Assembly: GCF_026786305.1 (NCBI RefSeq)
Contig: NZ_JAJAYI010000086.1
Location: forward strand, 1-64,000
Source of the DNA: Cryobacterium sp.
Lineage (GTDB): Bacteria > Actinomycetota > Actinomycetes > Actinomycetales > Microbacteriaceae
Reading direction: 5' to 3'
Length of the DNA stretch: 64,000 nucleotides
In this document: piece by piece, positions 54,398 to 63,923 of the stretch
Layout of the letters: every line of letters starts with the position of its first letter
Position numbering within the stretch: the stretch's first letter is position 1
Position numbers and translations under genes: made by a program
Notes under the pieces: generated by a model
The model's database searches: none
What the model was told of the DNA's origin: nothing
The model's input: the letters and a program-made list of their open reading frames with translations, nothing else

Positions 54398-56131
54398 GTG
54401 CTGTGGTCCTTGCTCGTGCGTTACCTGCGTCCGTACCGGCAACTGCTTCTGGGGGTGATCGTCTTTCAACTGGCCCAATCGATCGCCTCACTTTTCCTGC
54501 CCACCCTCAACGCCGACATCATCGACGAGGGTGTCGCCACGGGCGACACCGGCTACATCCTGCGGGTCGGTGGCCTCATGCTGCTCATCACACTCGCCCA
54601 GATCATCTGCGCGATCGTGGCCGTCTACTTCGGTGCCAAGGTTGCCATGAAGGTCGGGCGTGACCTGCGGGGCGCCGTCTTCAGCCGGGTCGGCGAATTC
54701 TCCGAACAAGAAGTCACCCGGTTCGGGGCGCCGTCTCTGATAACCCGCTCCACCAACGACGTGCAACAGGTGCAGATGCTCGTGCTGACCACCTGCACCC
54801 TCCTGGTCTCGGCGCCCATCCTCAGCATCGGCGGCGTGATCATGGCGATTCGCCAAGACGTTCAACTCTCCTGGCTCATCGCGGTGAGTGTGCCGATCCT
54901 GCTCATCGCCGTCGGATTCATCATCGTGAAGATGGTGCCGCTCTTTCGCAAGATGCAGACCCGTATCGACACCGTCAACCGGGTACTGCGGGAACAGCTC
55001 ACGGGCATCCGAGTGGTGCGCGCGTTCGTGCGCGAAGACGTCGAGATCGCCCGGTTCGCGAAGGCTAACCAGGACGTCACGGACGTTGCCCTGAGCTCGG
55101 GGCGCCTGATGGCGCTCATGTTCCCCATCGTCATGCTCGTGCTCAACGTCTCCAGCGTCGCCGTGATCTGGTTCGGCGCGTTCCGCATCGAAGACGGCTC
55201 GATGCAGGTGGGCACGCTCATCGCCTTCCTCAGCTATCTCATGCAGATTCTCATGGCCGTCATGATGGCCACATTCATGGCCGTCATGATTCCGCGCGCA
55301 GCCGTTTCGGCCGACCGTATCGGCGAGGTACTCGCCACCGAATCGAGCGTCGTGCCGCCGGCCAGCCCGGTGAACGTGACGGTCGGCCAGGGTGAACTCG
55401 AACTACTCGACGTCGGATTCGCCTATCCCGGCGCCGAACAGCCGGTGCTGCGCAACGTGAGCTTCATCGCCCGCCACGGCGAGACCACCGCGATCATCGG
55501 CAGTACCGGCAGCGGCAAGACCACCCTGGTCAACCTGCTGCCGCGCCTGTTCGACGCCACGAGCGGCTCCGTGCTCGTCGACGGCGTCAACGTGCGCGAG
55601 CTCAACCCCGACCTGCTCTGGGGCCATATCGGCCTCGTACCGCAAAAGCCCTACCTGTTCTCCGGCACCGTGCGTAGCAACCTGCTCTACGGCAAACCGG
55701 ATGCGACCGAAAACGAACTCTGGCAGGCCCTCACGATCGCCCAGGCCCGAGACTTTGTCACGGAAATGGACGGCGGGCTCGACGCACCGATCACGCAGGG
55801 CGGCACTAACGTGTCGGGCGGCCAACGCCAGCGCCTCGCAATCGCCCGCGCCGTGGTGAAACGGCCAGAGCTGTATATCTTTGACGACTCGTTCTCGGCG
55901 CTTGACCTCGTCACGGACGCCCGACTGCGTCTCGCCCTCAAGCAAAGCACCGACGGCGCCACCATGATCATCATCGCCCAGCGGGTCTCGAGCATCATCG
56001 ACGCCGACCAGATTCTGGTGCTCGAAAACGGCCGTATCGTCGGTCGGGGAACACACGGGTCCCTCCTCGAGTCGAACACCACCTACCAAGAAATTGTGTC
56101 ATCCCAGCTCACCGCCGAGGAAGCAGCATGA
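54398..56131 (+). CDS. ABC exporter half, degenerate-site subunit
   Basis: 577 residues. Six-helix exporter membrane domain (about 1-320), then the ATPase domain. Walker A GSTGSGKTTLVNLLPRLF and signature NVSGGQRQRL are canonical. The catalytic glutamate after Walker B is Asp (LYIFDDSFSALD), and the switch histidine is Gln (MIIIAQRVSSI). GTG start after TAGGAG. The four-base overlap with the next gene shows that the two halves are made together as a heterodimer. Exporters of this type export drugs, lipids or peptides; the substrate is not known. Confidence 0.93.
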   Translation: MLWSLLVRYLRPYRQLLLGVIVFQLAQSIASLFLPTLNADIIDEGVATGDTGYILRVGGLMLLITLAQIICAIVAVYFGAKVAMKVGRDLRGAVFSRVGEFSEQEVTRFGAPSLITRSTNDVQQVQMLVLTTCTLLVSAPILSIGGVIMAIRQDVQLSWLIAVSVPILLIAVGFIIVKMVPLFRKMQTRIDTVNRVLREQLTGIRVVRAFVREDVEIARFAKANQDVTDVALSSGRLMALMFPIVMLVLNVSSVAVIWFGAFRIEDGSMQVGTLIAFLSYLMQILMAVMMATFMAVMIPRAAVSADRIGEVLATESSVVPPASPVNVTVGQGELELLDVGFAYPGAEQPVLRNVSFIARHGETTAIIGSTGSGKTTLVNLLPRLFDATSGSVLVDGVNVRELNPDLLWGHIGLVPQKPYLFSGTVRSNLLYGKPDATENELWQALTIAQARDFVTEMDGGLDAPITQGGTNVSGGQRQRLAIARAVVKRPELYIFDDSFSALDLVTDARLRLALKQSTDGATMIIIAQRVSSIIDADQILVLENGRIVGRGTHGSLLESNTTYQEIVSSQLTAEEAA

Positions 56132-58092
56132 GCGAGACCCACGCCGACGACAAGCCGGCGCCGCGCCCGCAGCGCGGCGGCGGGCCGTTCGGCGGCATGA
56201 ACCTGCCGGCCGAGAAGTCGATGAACTTCACCGCCTCTGGAAAACGCCTGCTCGGCAAACTGCGCCCGGAACGCCTGTGGCTGGCTCTCGTACTCGCCCT
56301 CGCTGTGATCAGCGTGACGTTCTCGGTGCTCGGCCCACGCCTGCTCGGTGAAGGCACCAACCTGATCTTCTCCGGCGTCGTGTCCACAAGCCTGCCGAGC
56401 GGCAGCAGCCAGGCCGAGGTGATCGCGGGGCTGCGGGCAGCCGGCAACACCAACCAGGCCGACCTGCTCAGCGGTATGACGCTCACCCCGGGGGTCGGCA
56501 TCGACTTCGCCATGCTCTCCACCGTGCTGTTCTGGGCGCTCGCCCTCTACGTGCTGTCGAGCGTGTTCAGCTGGCTGCAGGCCTATGTGCTCAACGGCGT
56601 CGTGCAGCGTACGGTGTACCGGCTACGGGAAGAGATCGAGGCGAAGATCAACCGCCTCCCGCTGAGCTACTTCGACAAGAAACCGCGCGGTGAGCTTCTC
56701 AGCCGCGTCACCAACGACGTCGACAACATCTCGCAGAGCCTGCAACAGTCGCTGAGCCAGGTGGTGACCAGCCTGCTCACGGTCATCGGTGTAATTGTGA
56801 TGATGCTCATCCTCTCGCCGCTGCTGGCCCTGATCGCTCTCGTCACGGTGCCGCTGACCCTGGTGATAACGGCGCTCATCGCCAAACGTTCGCAGAAACT
56901 GTTCGTGGCGCAGTGGGCGAACACCGGCGAGCTGAACGGGCAGATCGAAGAAACCTTTACCGGTCACGCCCTGGTCAAGGTGTTCGGTCGGCAGAAAGAG
57001 GTCGACGCCCGGTTCAAGCAAAAGAACGACGAACTGTACGAGACGAGTTTCGGTGCCCAGTTCATCAGCGGCATGATCATGCCGGCCATGACCTTCGTCG
57101 GCAACCTCGTGTACGTTGCCATTGCGGTCGTCGGCGGCCTGCAGGTCGCTTCCGGCGCCATGCAACTCGGTGACGTGCAGGCCTTCATCCAATACTCCCG
57201 CCAGTTCACCCAGCCGCTTGCGCAGCTCGGGTCGATGGCGAATCTGCTGCAATCGGGTGTCGCATCCGCTGAACGCGTGTTCGACCTGCTCGACGCTGAC
57301 GAACAGAGCGACGACCCCGATCCCGCCGAGACACCGATCGAGGTGCAGGGCCGGCTGGTCTTCGAGAACGTGTCGTTCCGGTACAGCGCCGACAAACCAC
57401 TGATTGAGGAACTCAGCCTCGTGGCGGAGCCCGGGCAGACCATCGCCATCGTCGGTCCCACCGGCGCTGGCAAGACCACCCTGGTCAATCTCATGATGCG
57501 GTTCTATGAGATCGATTCCGGGCGCATCCTGCTCGATGGTATCAACGTCACCACCATGACCCGGCACGACCTGCGCCGACGCATGGGCATGGTGCTGCAG
57601 GACACCTGGCTGTTCGGCGGCACGATTCGCGACAACATCGCCTATGGCCGACCGGATGCCACGGAGGAGGATATTCTCGCCGCCGCCACCGCGACCTATG
57701 TGGACCGGTTCGTGCACTCGCTGCCTGACGGCTACGACACCGTGCTGGACGACCAGGGCAGCAACGTGAGCGCCGGCGAGATGCAGCTGCTCACCATTGC
57801 CCGCGCCTTCCTGGCACAGCCGAGCGTGCTCATTCTCGATGAGGCGACCAGTTCGGTCGACACCCGCACCGAGGTGCTGGTGCAGAAGGCGATGAGCGCC
57901 TTGCGCGCCGAACGCACGAGCTTTGTCATCGCCCACCGCCTGTCGACGATTCGCGACGCCGACCTGATCCTCGTGATGGAGTCGGGGCGCATCGTGGAGC
58001 AGGGCAACCATGTGCAGCTGCTCGCCGAGAACGGCGCCTATCAGGCGCTGTATGCCGCACAGTTCGCTGCGCCCGTCGCCGACGAGGTCTAG
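56128..58092 (+). CDS. ABC exporter half, canonical-catalytic subunit
   Basis: 654 residues. A 45-residue Gly/Pro-rich N-terminal tail precedes six membrane helices, with an insertion of about 50 residues between helices one and two (GVVSTSLPSGSSQAEVIAGL). The ATPase domain has canonical Walker A GPTGAGKTTLVNLMMRF, Walker B ILDEATSSVDTRTE with catalytic Glu, and switch FVIAHRLSTIRD. Its signature is degenerate, NVSAGEMQLLTIARAF, where LSGGQ is expected. Paired with the upstream half, one composite site is canonical and one degenerate, as in TM287/288-type transporters. ATG overlaps the upstream stop. Confidence 0.93.
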   Translation: MSETHADDKPAPRPQRGGGPFGGMNLPAEKSMNFTASGKRLLGKLRPERLWLALVLALAVISVTFSVLGPRLLGEGTNLIFSGVVSTSLPSGSSQAEVIAGLRAAGNTNQADLLSGMTLTPGVGIDFAMLSTVLFWALALYVLSSVFSWLQAYVLNGVVQRTVYRLREEIEAKINRLPLSYFDKKPRGELLSRVTNDVDNISQSLQQSLSQVVTSLLTVIGVIVMMLILSPLLALIALVTVPLTLVITALIAKRSQKLFVAQWANTGELNGQIEETFTGHALVKVFGRQKEVDARFKQKNDELYETSFGAQFISGMIMPAMTFVGNLVYVAIAVVGGLQVASGAMQLGDVQAFIQYSRQFTQPLAQLGSMANLLQSGVASAERVFDLLDADEQSDDPDPAETPIEVQGRLVFENVSFRYSADKPLIEELSLVAEPGQTIAIVGPTGAGKTTLVNLMMRFYEIDSGRILLDGINVTTMTRHDLRRRMGMVLQDTWLFGGTIRDNIAYGRPDATEEDILAAATATYVDRFVHSLPDGYDTVLDDQGSNVSAGEMQLLTIARAFLAQPSVLILDEATSSVDTRTEVLVQKAMSALRAERTSFVIAHRLSTIRDADLILVMESGRIVEQGNHVQLLAENGAYQALYAAQFAAPVADEV

Positions 58093-58186
58093 AGGCATCT
58101 CCTCCCCACCCGGTCGCCGGCCCGAATCAACCCCAGATTCGGGCGGGCGCGTATCCGGGGTGCGCTCGGGCGAGCACAGTGGCGGC

Positions 58187-59455
58187 ATGCATCCCACCAT
58201 TGTCAAAGCCCAGAAGGCCCAGGACTTTCTGGCACTCGTTCCCCAGCTGCTCGGATTTGTTGCCGAGACCAGCGCCGTTCTGGTCGCGTTTCGCGGCAAC
58301 CGCACCTGCGGCGCGCTGCGTTTCAACCTGCCGGACGACGGCGCACCCCACAGGGTGTACAACCGCATTGCGACGACCCTCGCCGGGATGCTCTGCAAGA
58401 TTCCCGGAGTCGACGCCGTCGTTCCCGTCATCTACACCAACGATTCCTTCACGGATGCCGCCGGAATCCCGCGTGAGCGGTTCGCCGAGATTCTGAACCG
58501 GCGATTGGAACTGAGCGGTTTTCTGCTGCGCGATTCCCTGTGCGTGGCAGCGGATGCCTGGGGCAGCTACCTCGACCCGCAGTGCCCGGCGGTCGGGCAT
58601 CCGCTCAGCGACATCGCGGAGTCCCCGGTGAACGCGGCGTACGCGGCGCTCAAGGAGCATCCGCTTGGCACGCTGCAAAGCGGCGCGGAACCGATCGACG
58701 TTGATCTGGCGTCCAGGGAACGCCTGGCCCGGGTCTATCGGCGCTACCACCGTTTGATCGCGCGGGCCGAGAACGCTCCGGAGCGCTTTCCCACCCTCGG
58801 TTTTGTGCTCGACCCGGTGGCGATTGCTGAAGCGGCGCTGACCTGGCAGAATCCGCCCACGGAAGAGAACGCCGCGGCATTGCTCGTGCTCGTGCAGTCG
58901 CCGCCGAATCGGGACCAGATCATGGTGCAGTTTGCCTTCGGGCGTGATGAGGGCGTTCGCGCCCATGAAATCAACTGGCGGTATGCTCTGCTCCAGTACG
59001 AAACCGGGCGTAGCCGTGACGATCTCGTGACCGAGGAGATCAACACCGGCGACCCGACCGCCGAACACGCCGGCGACATCATGCTCGGCCTGCAGCGTGA
59101 ACGACCCGACGTCGATCGGATCCGCACGGCGATCACCCTGCTGCGCACCGTCGTCGCCATGGCTCCGCGTTCGGCCAGACCGGCGCCGCTGTGCATGCTG
59201 GCCTGGCTGTCGTGGGCGCTCGGCAGTGGTTCCGTGGCCGGATTCTTCGTGGACCAGGCTCTCGCCATTGACTCGCAGTACAGCATGGCGACCCTGTTGA
59301 ATTTGCTGCTCACGTCCGGGCACCTGCCGGAGTGGGCGTTCGCGGTGCCGCGCAATGAAGACGGCGAAGACAATGACCACCACGAGGAGGGCGACGGCTA
59401 CGAACTTGACGAAGACTGGGGTGAAGACTTCGACGAGCGCGCAGCCGGCCGCTGA
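58187..59455 (+). CDS. DUF4192 family protein
   Basis: 422 residues from ATG 58187; the frame upstream of it lies over the ABC gene end and is not similar to anything. The layout matches DUF4192 proteins of actinobacteria: FLALVPQLLGFVAETSAVLV, then LRFNLPDDGAPHRVYNRIAT, and the mid-region ENAPERFPTLGFVLDPVAIA, with a C-terminal region APLCMLAWLSWALGSGSVAG, then FVDQALAIDSQYSMATLLNL, then a very acidic tail (EDGEDNDHHEEGDGYELDED). Function unknown. No clear operon partner; it follows the exporter pair by 94 bp. Confidence 0.8.
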   Translation: MHPTIVKAQKAQDFLALVPQLLGFVAETSAVLVAFRGNRTCGALRFNLPDDGAPHRVYNRIATTLAGMLCKIPGVDAVVPVIYTNDSFTDAAGIPRERFAEILNRRLELSGFLLRDSLCVAADAWGSYLDPQCPAVGHPLSDIAESPVNAAYAALKEHPLGTLQSGAEPIDVDLASRERLARVYRRYHRLIARAENAPERFPTLGFVLDPVAIAEAALTWQNPPTEENAAALLVLVQSPPNRDQIMVQFAFGRDEGVRAHEINWRYALLQYETGRSRDDLVTEEINTGDPTAEHAGDIMLGLQRERPDVDRIRTAITLLRTVVAMAPRSARPAPLCMLAWLSWALGSGSVAGFFVDQALAIDSQYSMATLLNLLLTSGHLPEWAFAVPRNEDGEDNDHHEEGDGYELDEDWGEDFDERAAGR

Positions 59456-59491
59456 CCCTGGCGTGTATGCAGCACACGCTGATGAAATCAA

Positions 59492-60922
59492 CTACATGTA
59501 CTTCGGTGCCTCCGAGAGTACGCCGCGCAGGATCTCGCCGATCTCGGCGAATTCTTTGGGCCCGATGGTCAGCGGGGGAGCGAGCTGGATGACCGGATCG
59601 CCACGGTCATCGGCACGGCAGTACAGGCCGGCCTTGAAGAGCGCCTTCGACAGGTAACCGCGCAGCAGACGCTCCGACTCCTCGTCGTTGAACGTTTCCT
59701 TGGTGCCTTTGTCCTTGACCAGCTCGATGCCGAAGAAGTATCCGGCACCGCGCACGTCGCCGACGATCGGCAACTCGAGCAGCTTCTCCAGCTCTTTGCG
59801 GAACAGCGGAGAATTGTCCCGCACGTTCTCATTGAGCTTTTCCTCGTCGAAGATGTCGAGGTTGGCCAGTGCCACGGCCGAGGAGACCGGGTGTCCGCCG
59901 AAGGTGTAGCCGTGGTAGAACGTCGTGTCGCCGTGCTTGAAGGGCTCGTAGATGCGGTCACTGACGATGGTGGCGCCGATCGGCGAGTATCCGCTCGTCA
60001 TGCCCTTGGCGCACGTGATCATGTCGGGCTGGATGTCGTAGGTCGTCGAGGCGAACACGTTGCCGATGCGACCGAACGCTGTGATGACCTCGTCAGCGAC
60101 CAGAAGAACGTCATACTTGTCGCAGATTTCCCGGACGCGTTTGAAGTAGCCGGGGGGCGGCGGGAAGCAGCCACCGGAGTTCTGCACGGGTTCCAAGAAC
60201 ACAGCGGCGACCGTCTCGGGCCCCTCGAACTGGATCATCTCTTCGATGCGGTTCGCGGCCCACTGGCCGAAAAACTCAAGGTTGTCACCGAGACCGAGGC
60301 CCGGACTCATCTCGTCGGCCCGATAGAAGTTCGTGTTGGGAACGCGGAAACCACCGGGGGTGACCGGCTCGAACATCTCCTTCATCGCGGGGATTCCGGT
60401 GATGGCCAGCGCGCCCTGCGGGGTGCCGTGGTAGGCGACATTGCGGGAGATCACCTTGTGCTTGGTCGGGCGCCCCATCAGCTTCCAGTAATACTTGGCC
60501 AGCTTGAACGCGGTCTCAACGGCTTCACCGCCGCCGGTGGAGTAGAACACGCGGTTGAGGTCGCCGGGAGCGTGGGAGGCGAGCCGGTCGGCGAGTTCGA
60601 TCGCCTTGGGGTGGGCATACGACCAGATCGGGAAGAACGCGAGTTCCTCGGCCTGCTTCGCGGCGACCTCGGCGAGACGCTTGCGCCCGTGCCCGGCGTT
60701 GACCGTGAACAGGCCGCTCAGGCCGTCGATGTACTGCTTACCCGTGGAATCCCAGATGTGGTGACCCCGGCCCTTGACGATGATGGGTACTCCAGCGCCG
60801 GATTCCATCACCGACTGACGGGAGAAGTGCATCCAGAGGTGATCCTTTGCCTTCTGCTGCAGCTCGGCGTTGTGTGCGTCGCTGTAGGCGGTTGGTGAAT
60901 AAACGGGTGTGGTGAGAGTCAT
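59492..60922 (-). CDS. Class III aminotransferase (amine:pyruvate/putrescine type)
   Basis: 476 residues, PLP fold type I. LNRVFYSTGGGEAVETAFKL, SRNVAYHGTPQGALAITG, LLVADEVITAFGRIGN (Asp of the cofactor site) and ITCAKGMTSGYSPIGATIVS (PLP Lys in CAKGMTSGY) identify the class. The sequence style fits omega-amino acid/diamine:pyruvate transaminases found with Lrp regulators. With the divergent aldehyde dehydrogenase it would turn putrescine or a similar diamine into an amino acid such as GABA. The annotation as an aspartate aminotransferase seen for many relatives is misleading. It starts 5 bp after the Lrp gene stop, in one transcript. Confidence 0.9.
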   Translation of the reverse strand: MTLTTPVYSPTAYSDAHNAELQQKAKDHLWMHFSRQSVMESGAGVPIIVKGRGHHIWDSTGKQYIDGLSGLFTVNAGHGRKRLAEVAAKQAEELAFFPIWSYAHPKAIELADRLASHAPGDLNRVFYSTGGGEAVETAFKLAKYYWKLMGRPTKHKVISRNVAYHGTPQGALAITGIPAMKEMFEPVTPGGFRVPNTNFYRADEMSPGLGLGDNLEFFGQWAANRIEEMIQFEGPETVAAVFLEPVQNSGGCFPPPPGYFKRVREICDKYDVLLVADEVITAFGRIGNVFASTTYDIQPDMITCAKGMTSGYSPIGATIVSDRIYEPFKHGDTTFYHGYTFGGHPVSSAVALANLDIFDEEKLNENVRDNSPLFRKELEKLLELPIVGDVRGAGYFFGIELVKDKGTKETFNDEESERLLRGYLSKALFKAGLYCRADDRGDPVIQLAPPLTIGPKEFAEIGEILRGVLSEAPKYM

Positions 60923-60927
60923 TTTTT

Positions 60928-61410
60928 TTACCGTGTTCCCCAGTTATAGAACTGTTTGTGGAGTTTGAGATAAACGAACGTCTCGGTGGAGAAGACTCCC
61001 TCGAGATTGCGGATCTTGGCGTTGAGCAGTTCGAGAAGTTCGTCGTCGTCTTCGCAGACGACCTCCGCGAGAATGTCAAAGGTGCCGGCCGTGAGCACGA
61101 CGTAATCCACGGCATCAATTTTCGCCAGCTCCTCGGCGAGCACGCGGGTGTCGGCCGAAGCACGAATGCCGATCATTGCCTGGCGAAAGAAGCCCAGCTG
61201 CATCGGATCCGTCACGGCGACGACCTGCATGACGCCGGATTCGGTGAGTTTCTGCACCCGTTGGCGCACGGCCGCCTCGCTGAGACCGACGGCTTTGCCG
61301 ATCTCCGCGTACGAGCGACGCCCGTCGGCCTGCAGCTGTTCGATGATCTTTTTTGACACATCGTCGAGCTGGGCCGGCTTGGGCGAGTGACCGCGCCTTT
61401 GTCCATTCAT
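60928..61410 (-). CDS. Lrp/AsnC-family regulator
   Basis: 160 residues. The N-terminal helix-turn-helix is LDDVSKKIIEQLQADGRRSY, AEIGKAVGLSEAAVRQRVQK, and the C-terminal part is the RAM/Lrp ligand-binding domain (VVLTAGTFDILAEVVCEDDD, LLELLNAKIRNLEGVFSTET). It is transcribed with the aminotransferase and divergently from the aldehyde dehydrogenase. The 123-bp intergenic region is AT-rich with a GATTT-N7-AAATC dyad, the sort of site that Lrp proteins bind. Likely a local, amine- or amino-acid-responsive switch. Confidence 0.9.
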   Translation of the reverse strand: MNGQRRGHSPKPAQLDDVSKKIIEQLQADGRRSYAEIGKAVGLSEAAVRQRVQKLTESGVMQVVAVTDPMQLGFFRQAMIGIRASADTRVLAEELAKIDAVDYVVLTAGTFDILAEVVCEDDDELLELLNAKIRNLEGVFSTETFVYLKLHKQFYNWGTR

Positions 61411-61478
61411 GCATCGATTCTGTCAGTCCAAATATACTTCGGCAAGTGAATCCGTCGCACATTATGCAAATCACTGCG

Positions 61479-61495
61479 GATTTCATTTGTAAATC
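61479..61495. promoter_or_regulatory. Candidate Lrp operator in the divergent region
   Basis: GATTT (61479-61483) and AAATC (61491-61495) form an inverted repeat with a 7-base AT-rich centre. AATCCG near 61449 and CGGATT near 61477 form a second, wider inverted pair. The region from 61430 to 61530 is clearly AT-richer than its surroundings. Confidence 0.4.
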
Positions 61496-61533
61496 TGGGT
61501 GCACATCACATTGGAATAGGTACACTGGGCCGC

Positions 61534-62970
61534 ATGAGCGCCCCCGAACTCCGCAACTTCATCAATGGCCAATACGTCGACTCCACATCTTTGGATCGAT
61601 TCGACCTCGTCGACCCCGCGACCGAAACGGTCTACGGCAGTAGCCCGGTGTCGAATGCGACCGACGTGGACGCGGCCTATCGGGCCGCAGTAGCCGGTTA
61701 TGAAATTTGGGGTGAAACGACGCCGGCGGTGCGTCAGCTCGCGCTCTTACGCATAGCGGATGCGATGGAGGCGCGTGCCGAGGAATTCGCCGACGCCGAG
61801 TCGCTCGACACCGGCAAGCCGCGCTCGACCCTCGTCGATGACGAAATTCTGCTCTCGGTCGACCAGATACGGTTCTTCGCCGGCGCCGCCCGTCATCTCG
61901 AAGGTCGCGCGGCCGGCGAGTATATGACCGACCACACCTCGTTTATTCGGCGGGAACCGATCGGAGTCGTCGGCCAGGTCACACCCTGGAACTACCCCTT
62001 GAACATGGCGGTCTGGAAGTTTGCACCCGCACTCGCCGCCGGTAACACCACGGTGCTCAAGCCGTCTGACACGACCCCGAGCGCAACCCTGCTGCTCGCC
62101 GAGATTGCGGCGGAGTTTCTGCCGAATGGCGTGCTCAACGTGATCACCGGCGACCGCACGACCGGGGCGGCGATGATCGATCACCCGACCCCGCAGCTCG
62201 TGTCGATCACCGGTTCGGTGCGAGCCGGCATGGCCGTCGCCGAGGCTGCATCACACGACCTCAAGCGGGTGCACCTCGAACTGGGCGGCAAGGCGCCGGT
62301 GATCGTGTTCGACGACGCCGATATCGAGCTCGCCGTCGCCGGGATCGTCGCCGCCGGCTTCTTCAACGCCGGCCAGGACTGCACCGCGGCCACCCGCCTG
62401 CTCGTACAGAGCGGAATTCACGACGAATTCGTCGCTGCGCTCGCCGCCCATGCCCGGGACAACGCCCGCACGGGAGCGCCCAGCGAACCGGGAATCCTAT
62501 TCGGACCGGTCAACAACGCCAACCAGCTCGCCCAGGTGTCGGGCTTTGTCGACCGGCTGCCCGACCACGCCGTGCTCGAACTCGGCGGTCATCGTCTCCG
62601 CACGACCGGCTATTTTCACGAAGCGACCATCGTCAGCGGTCTGCGGCAGACCGACGAGGCGGTGCAGCAGGAGATCTTCGGTCCCATGATGACCGTGCAG
62701 CGCTTCACCGACGAGGCCGAGGCCCTGCGCTGGGCGAACGACGTGCAGTACGGCCTGGCCTCGTCGGTGTGGACCCGCGATCATGGTCGCGCGATGCGCT
62801 TCGCCAAGCACCTTGACTTCGGTTGCGTGTGGATCAACACGCATATTCCGATCGTTGCCGAGATGCCGCACGGCGGTTTCAAACACTCCGGTTACGGCAA
62901 AGACCTCTCGATGTATGGGTTCGAGGACTACACCCGCATCAAACACGTGATGTCGTACATCGGGCACTAG
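61534..62970 (+). CDS. Gamma-aminobutyraldehyde-type dehydrogenase
   Basis: 478 residues, canonical [24 protein letters not shown] at the start, [20 protein letters not shown] (PWN motif), SITGSVRAG (nucleotide loop), [17 protein letters not shown] (general-base Glu), [14 protein letters not shown] (catalytic Cys) and EEIFGPMM-type segment (here [14 protein letters not shown]). The similarity pattern is that of aminobutyraldehyde dehydrogenases of putrescine degradation (PatD/PuuC group). The divergent class III aminotransferase could produce its substrate, 4-aminobutanal, yielding GABA. Betaine-aldehyde oxidation is an alternative. Confidence 0.9.
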   Translation: MSAPELRNFINGQYVDSTSLDRFDLVDPATETVYGSSPVSNATDVDAAYRAAVAGYEIWGETTPAVRQLALLRIADAMEARAEEFADAESLDTGKPRSTLVDDEILLSVDQIRFFAGAARHLEGRAAGEYMTDHTSFIRREPIGVVGQVTPWNYPLNMAVWKFAPALAAGNTTVLKPSDTTPSATLLLAEIAAEFLPNGVLNVITGDRTTGAAMIDHPTPQLVSITGSVRAGMAVAEAASHDLKRVHLELGGKAPVIVFDDADIELAVAGIVAAGFFNAGQDCTAATRLLVQSGIHDEFVAALAAHARDNARTGAPSEPGILFGPVNNANQLAQVSGFVDRLPDHAVLELGGHRLRTTGYFHEATIVSGLRQTDEAVQQEIFGPMMTVQRFTDEAEALRWANDVQYGLASSVWTRDHGRAMRFAKHLDFGCVWINTHIPIVAEMPHGGFKHSGYGKDLSMYGFEDYTRIKHVMSYIGH

Positions 62971-63075
62971 GCGGTGCGGTGGCCACGAGTGGTGACGTTA
63001 TTATGGTCCAAGTCCTTCGGCGAACGTTGGAACGGCGGGGACGATTTCGTACCCCACACTCGGAAGGCACCACCC

Positions 63076-63879
63076 GTGACCCAGATTGGTCAAGGTTCGA
63101 CCGAATTTCGCGTCGAACTGCCCAGCGTTGCCACGACGATCACGCTGGCGTGGGCCGCCCTGACCGATGTGGGTCATCGCCGTGACGTCAACGAAGACAG
63201 CCTGCTTGCCGCGCCGCCGCTGTTCGCTGTCGCCGACGGCATGGGCGGCCATTCGGCCGGCGACGTCGCCAGTGCTGCCGTCGTGACCAGGCTCGCTGAG
63301 CTCACCGGAACGCTCATCGTCGAGGCCGGTTCGATCGACCGGGCGCTCGCCCTCGCTGTTGAGGACATGGCGCAGGGGGTCGGGGTCACCGACCAGGGCA
63401 CCGGAACCACGGTGACCGGCGTCGCGTTGGCCCTGGTTTCGGATGCCATTAGCTGGATCGTGTACAACATCGGTGACTCGCGGGTCTACCAGCTGACCGG
63501 CGGTGTTCTCGAGCAGATCACCAACGATCACTCGGTCGTGCAGGAACTCGTCGATGCCGGGCGCATCACCCGCGAAGAGGCTGACGTGCACCCGCACGGC
63601 AACATCATCACTCGCGCCGTCGGCTTTCACGAACCGCCGATTCCCGACTACCGAATCCTGCCGATTCAGGCCGGCATGCGCATCCTGGTCTGTTCCGACG
63701 GTCTCACCAAGGAACTCACCGCCTACGGTATCCGTCATTTTCTGCTCGAAAAAAAGCTCGCAGCGGATGCCGTCGCGGCTATGGTCGAGGCGGCCCTGGA
63801 AAACGGTGGTCGCGACAACGTCACCGCAATCGTGGTCGACGTGCTCGCGGTCGAACCGTACGAGGTACCCGAGGCGTGA
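63076..63879 (+). CDS. PP2C-family serine/threonine phosphatase
   Basis: 267 residues from GTG 63076, with GGAAGG eight bases upstream; the frame is open to 62974 but that part has no similarity. All PP2C/Stp1 motifs are present: TDVGHRRDVNEDSLL, FAVADGMGGHSAGDVAS (metal Asp and GMGG), GTGTTVTGVALALV, VYNIGDSRVYQL, ITNDHSVVQELVDAGRI, ILVCSDGLTKEL and ENGGRDNVTAIVVD. It dephosphorylates proteins modified by Hanks-type kinases. It is a soluble form without a membrane helix. No kinase gene is adjacent in the window. Confidence 0.93.
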   Translation: MTQIGQGSTEFRVELPSVATTITLAWAALTDVGHRRDVNEDSLLAAPPLFAVADGMGGHSAGDVASAAVVTRLAELTGTLIVEAGSIDRALALAVEDMAQGVGVTDQGTGTTVTGVALALVSDAISWIVYNIGDSRVYQLTGGVLEQITNDHSVVQELVDAGRITREEADVHPHGNIITRAVGFHEPPIPDYRILPIQAGMRILVCSDGLTKELTAYGIRHFLLEKKLAADAVAAMVEAALENGGRDNVTAIVVDVLAVEPYEVPEA

Positions 63880-63923
63880 CCGCACGACTAGCCTCGGTCG
63901 CCGGCCCAAGGCCGTCGGGTATT

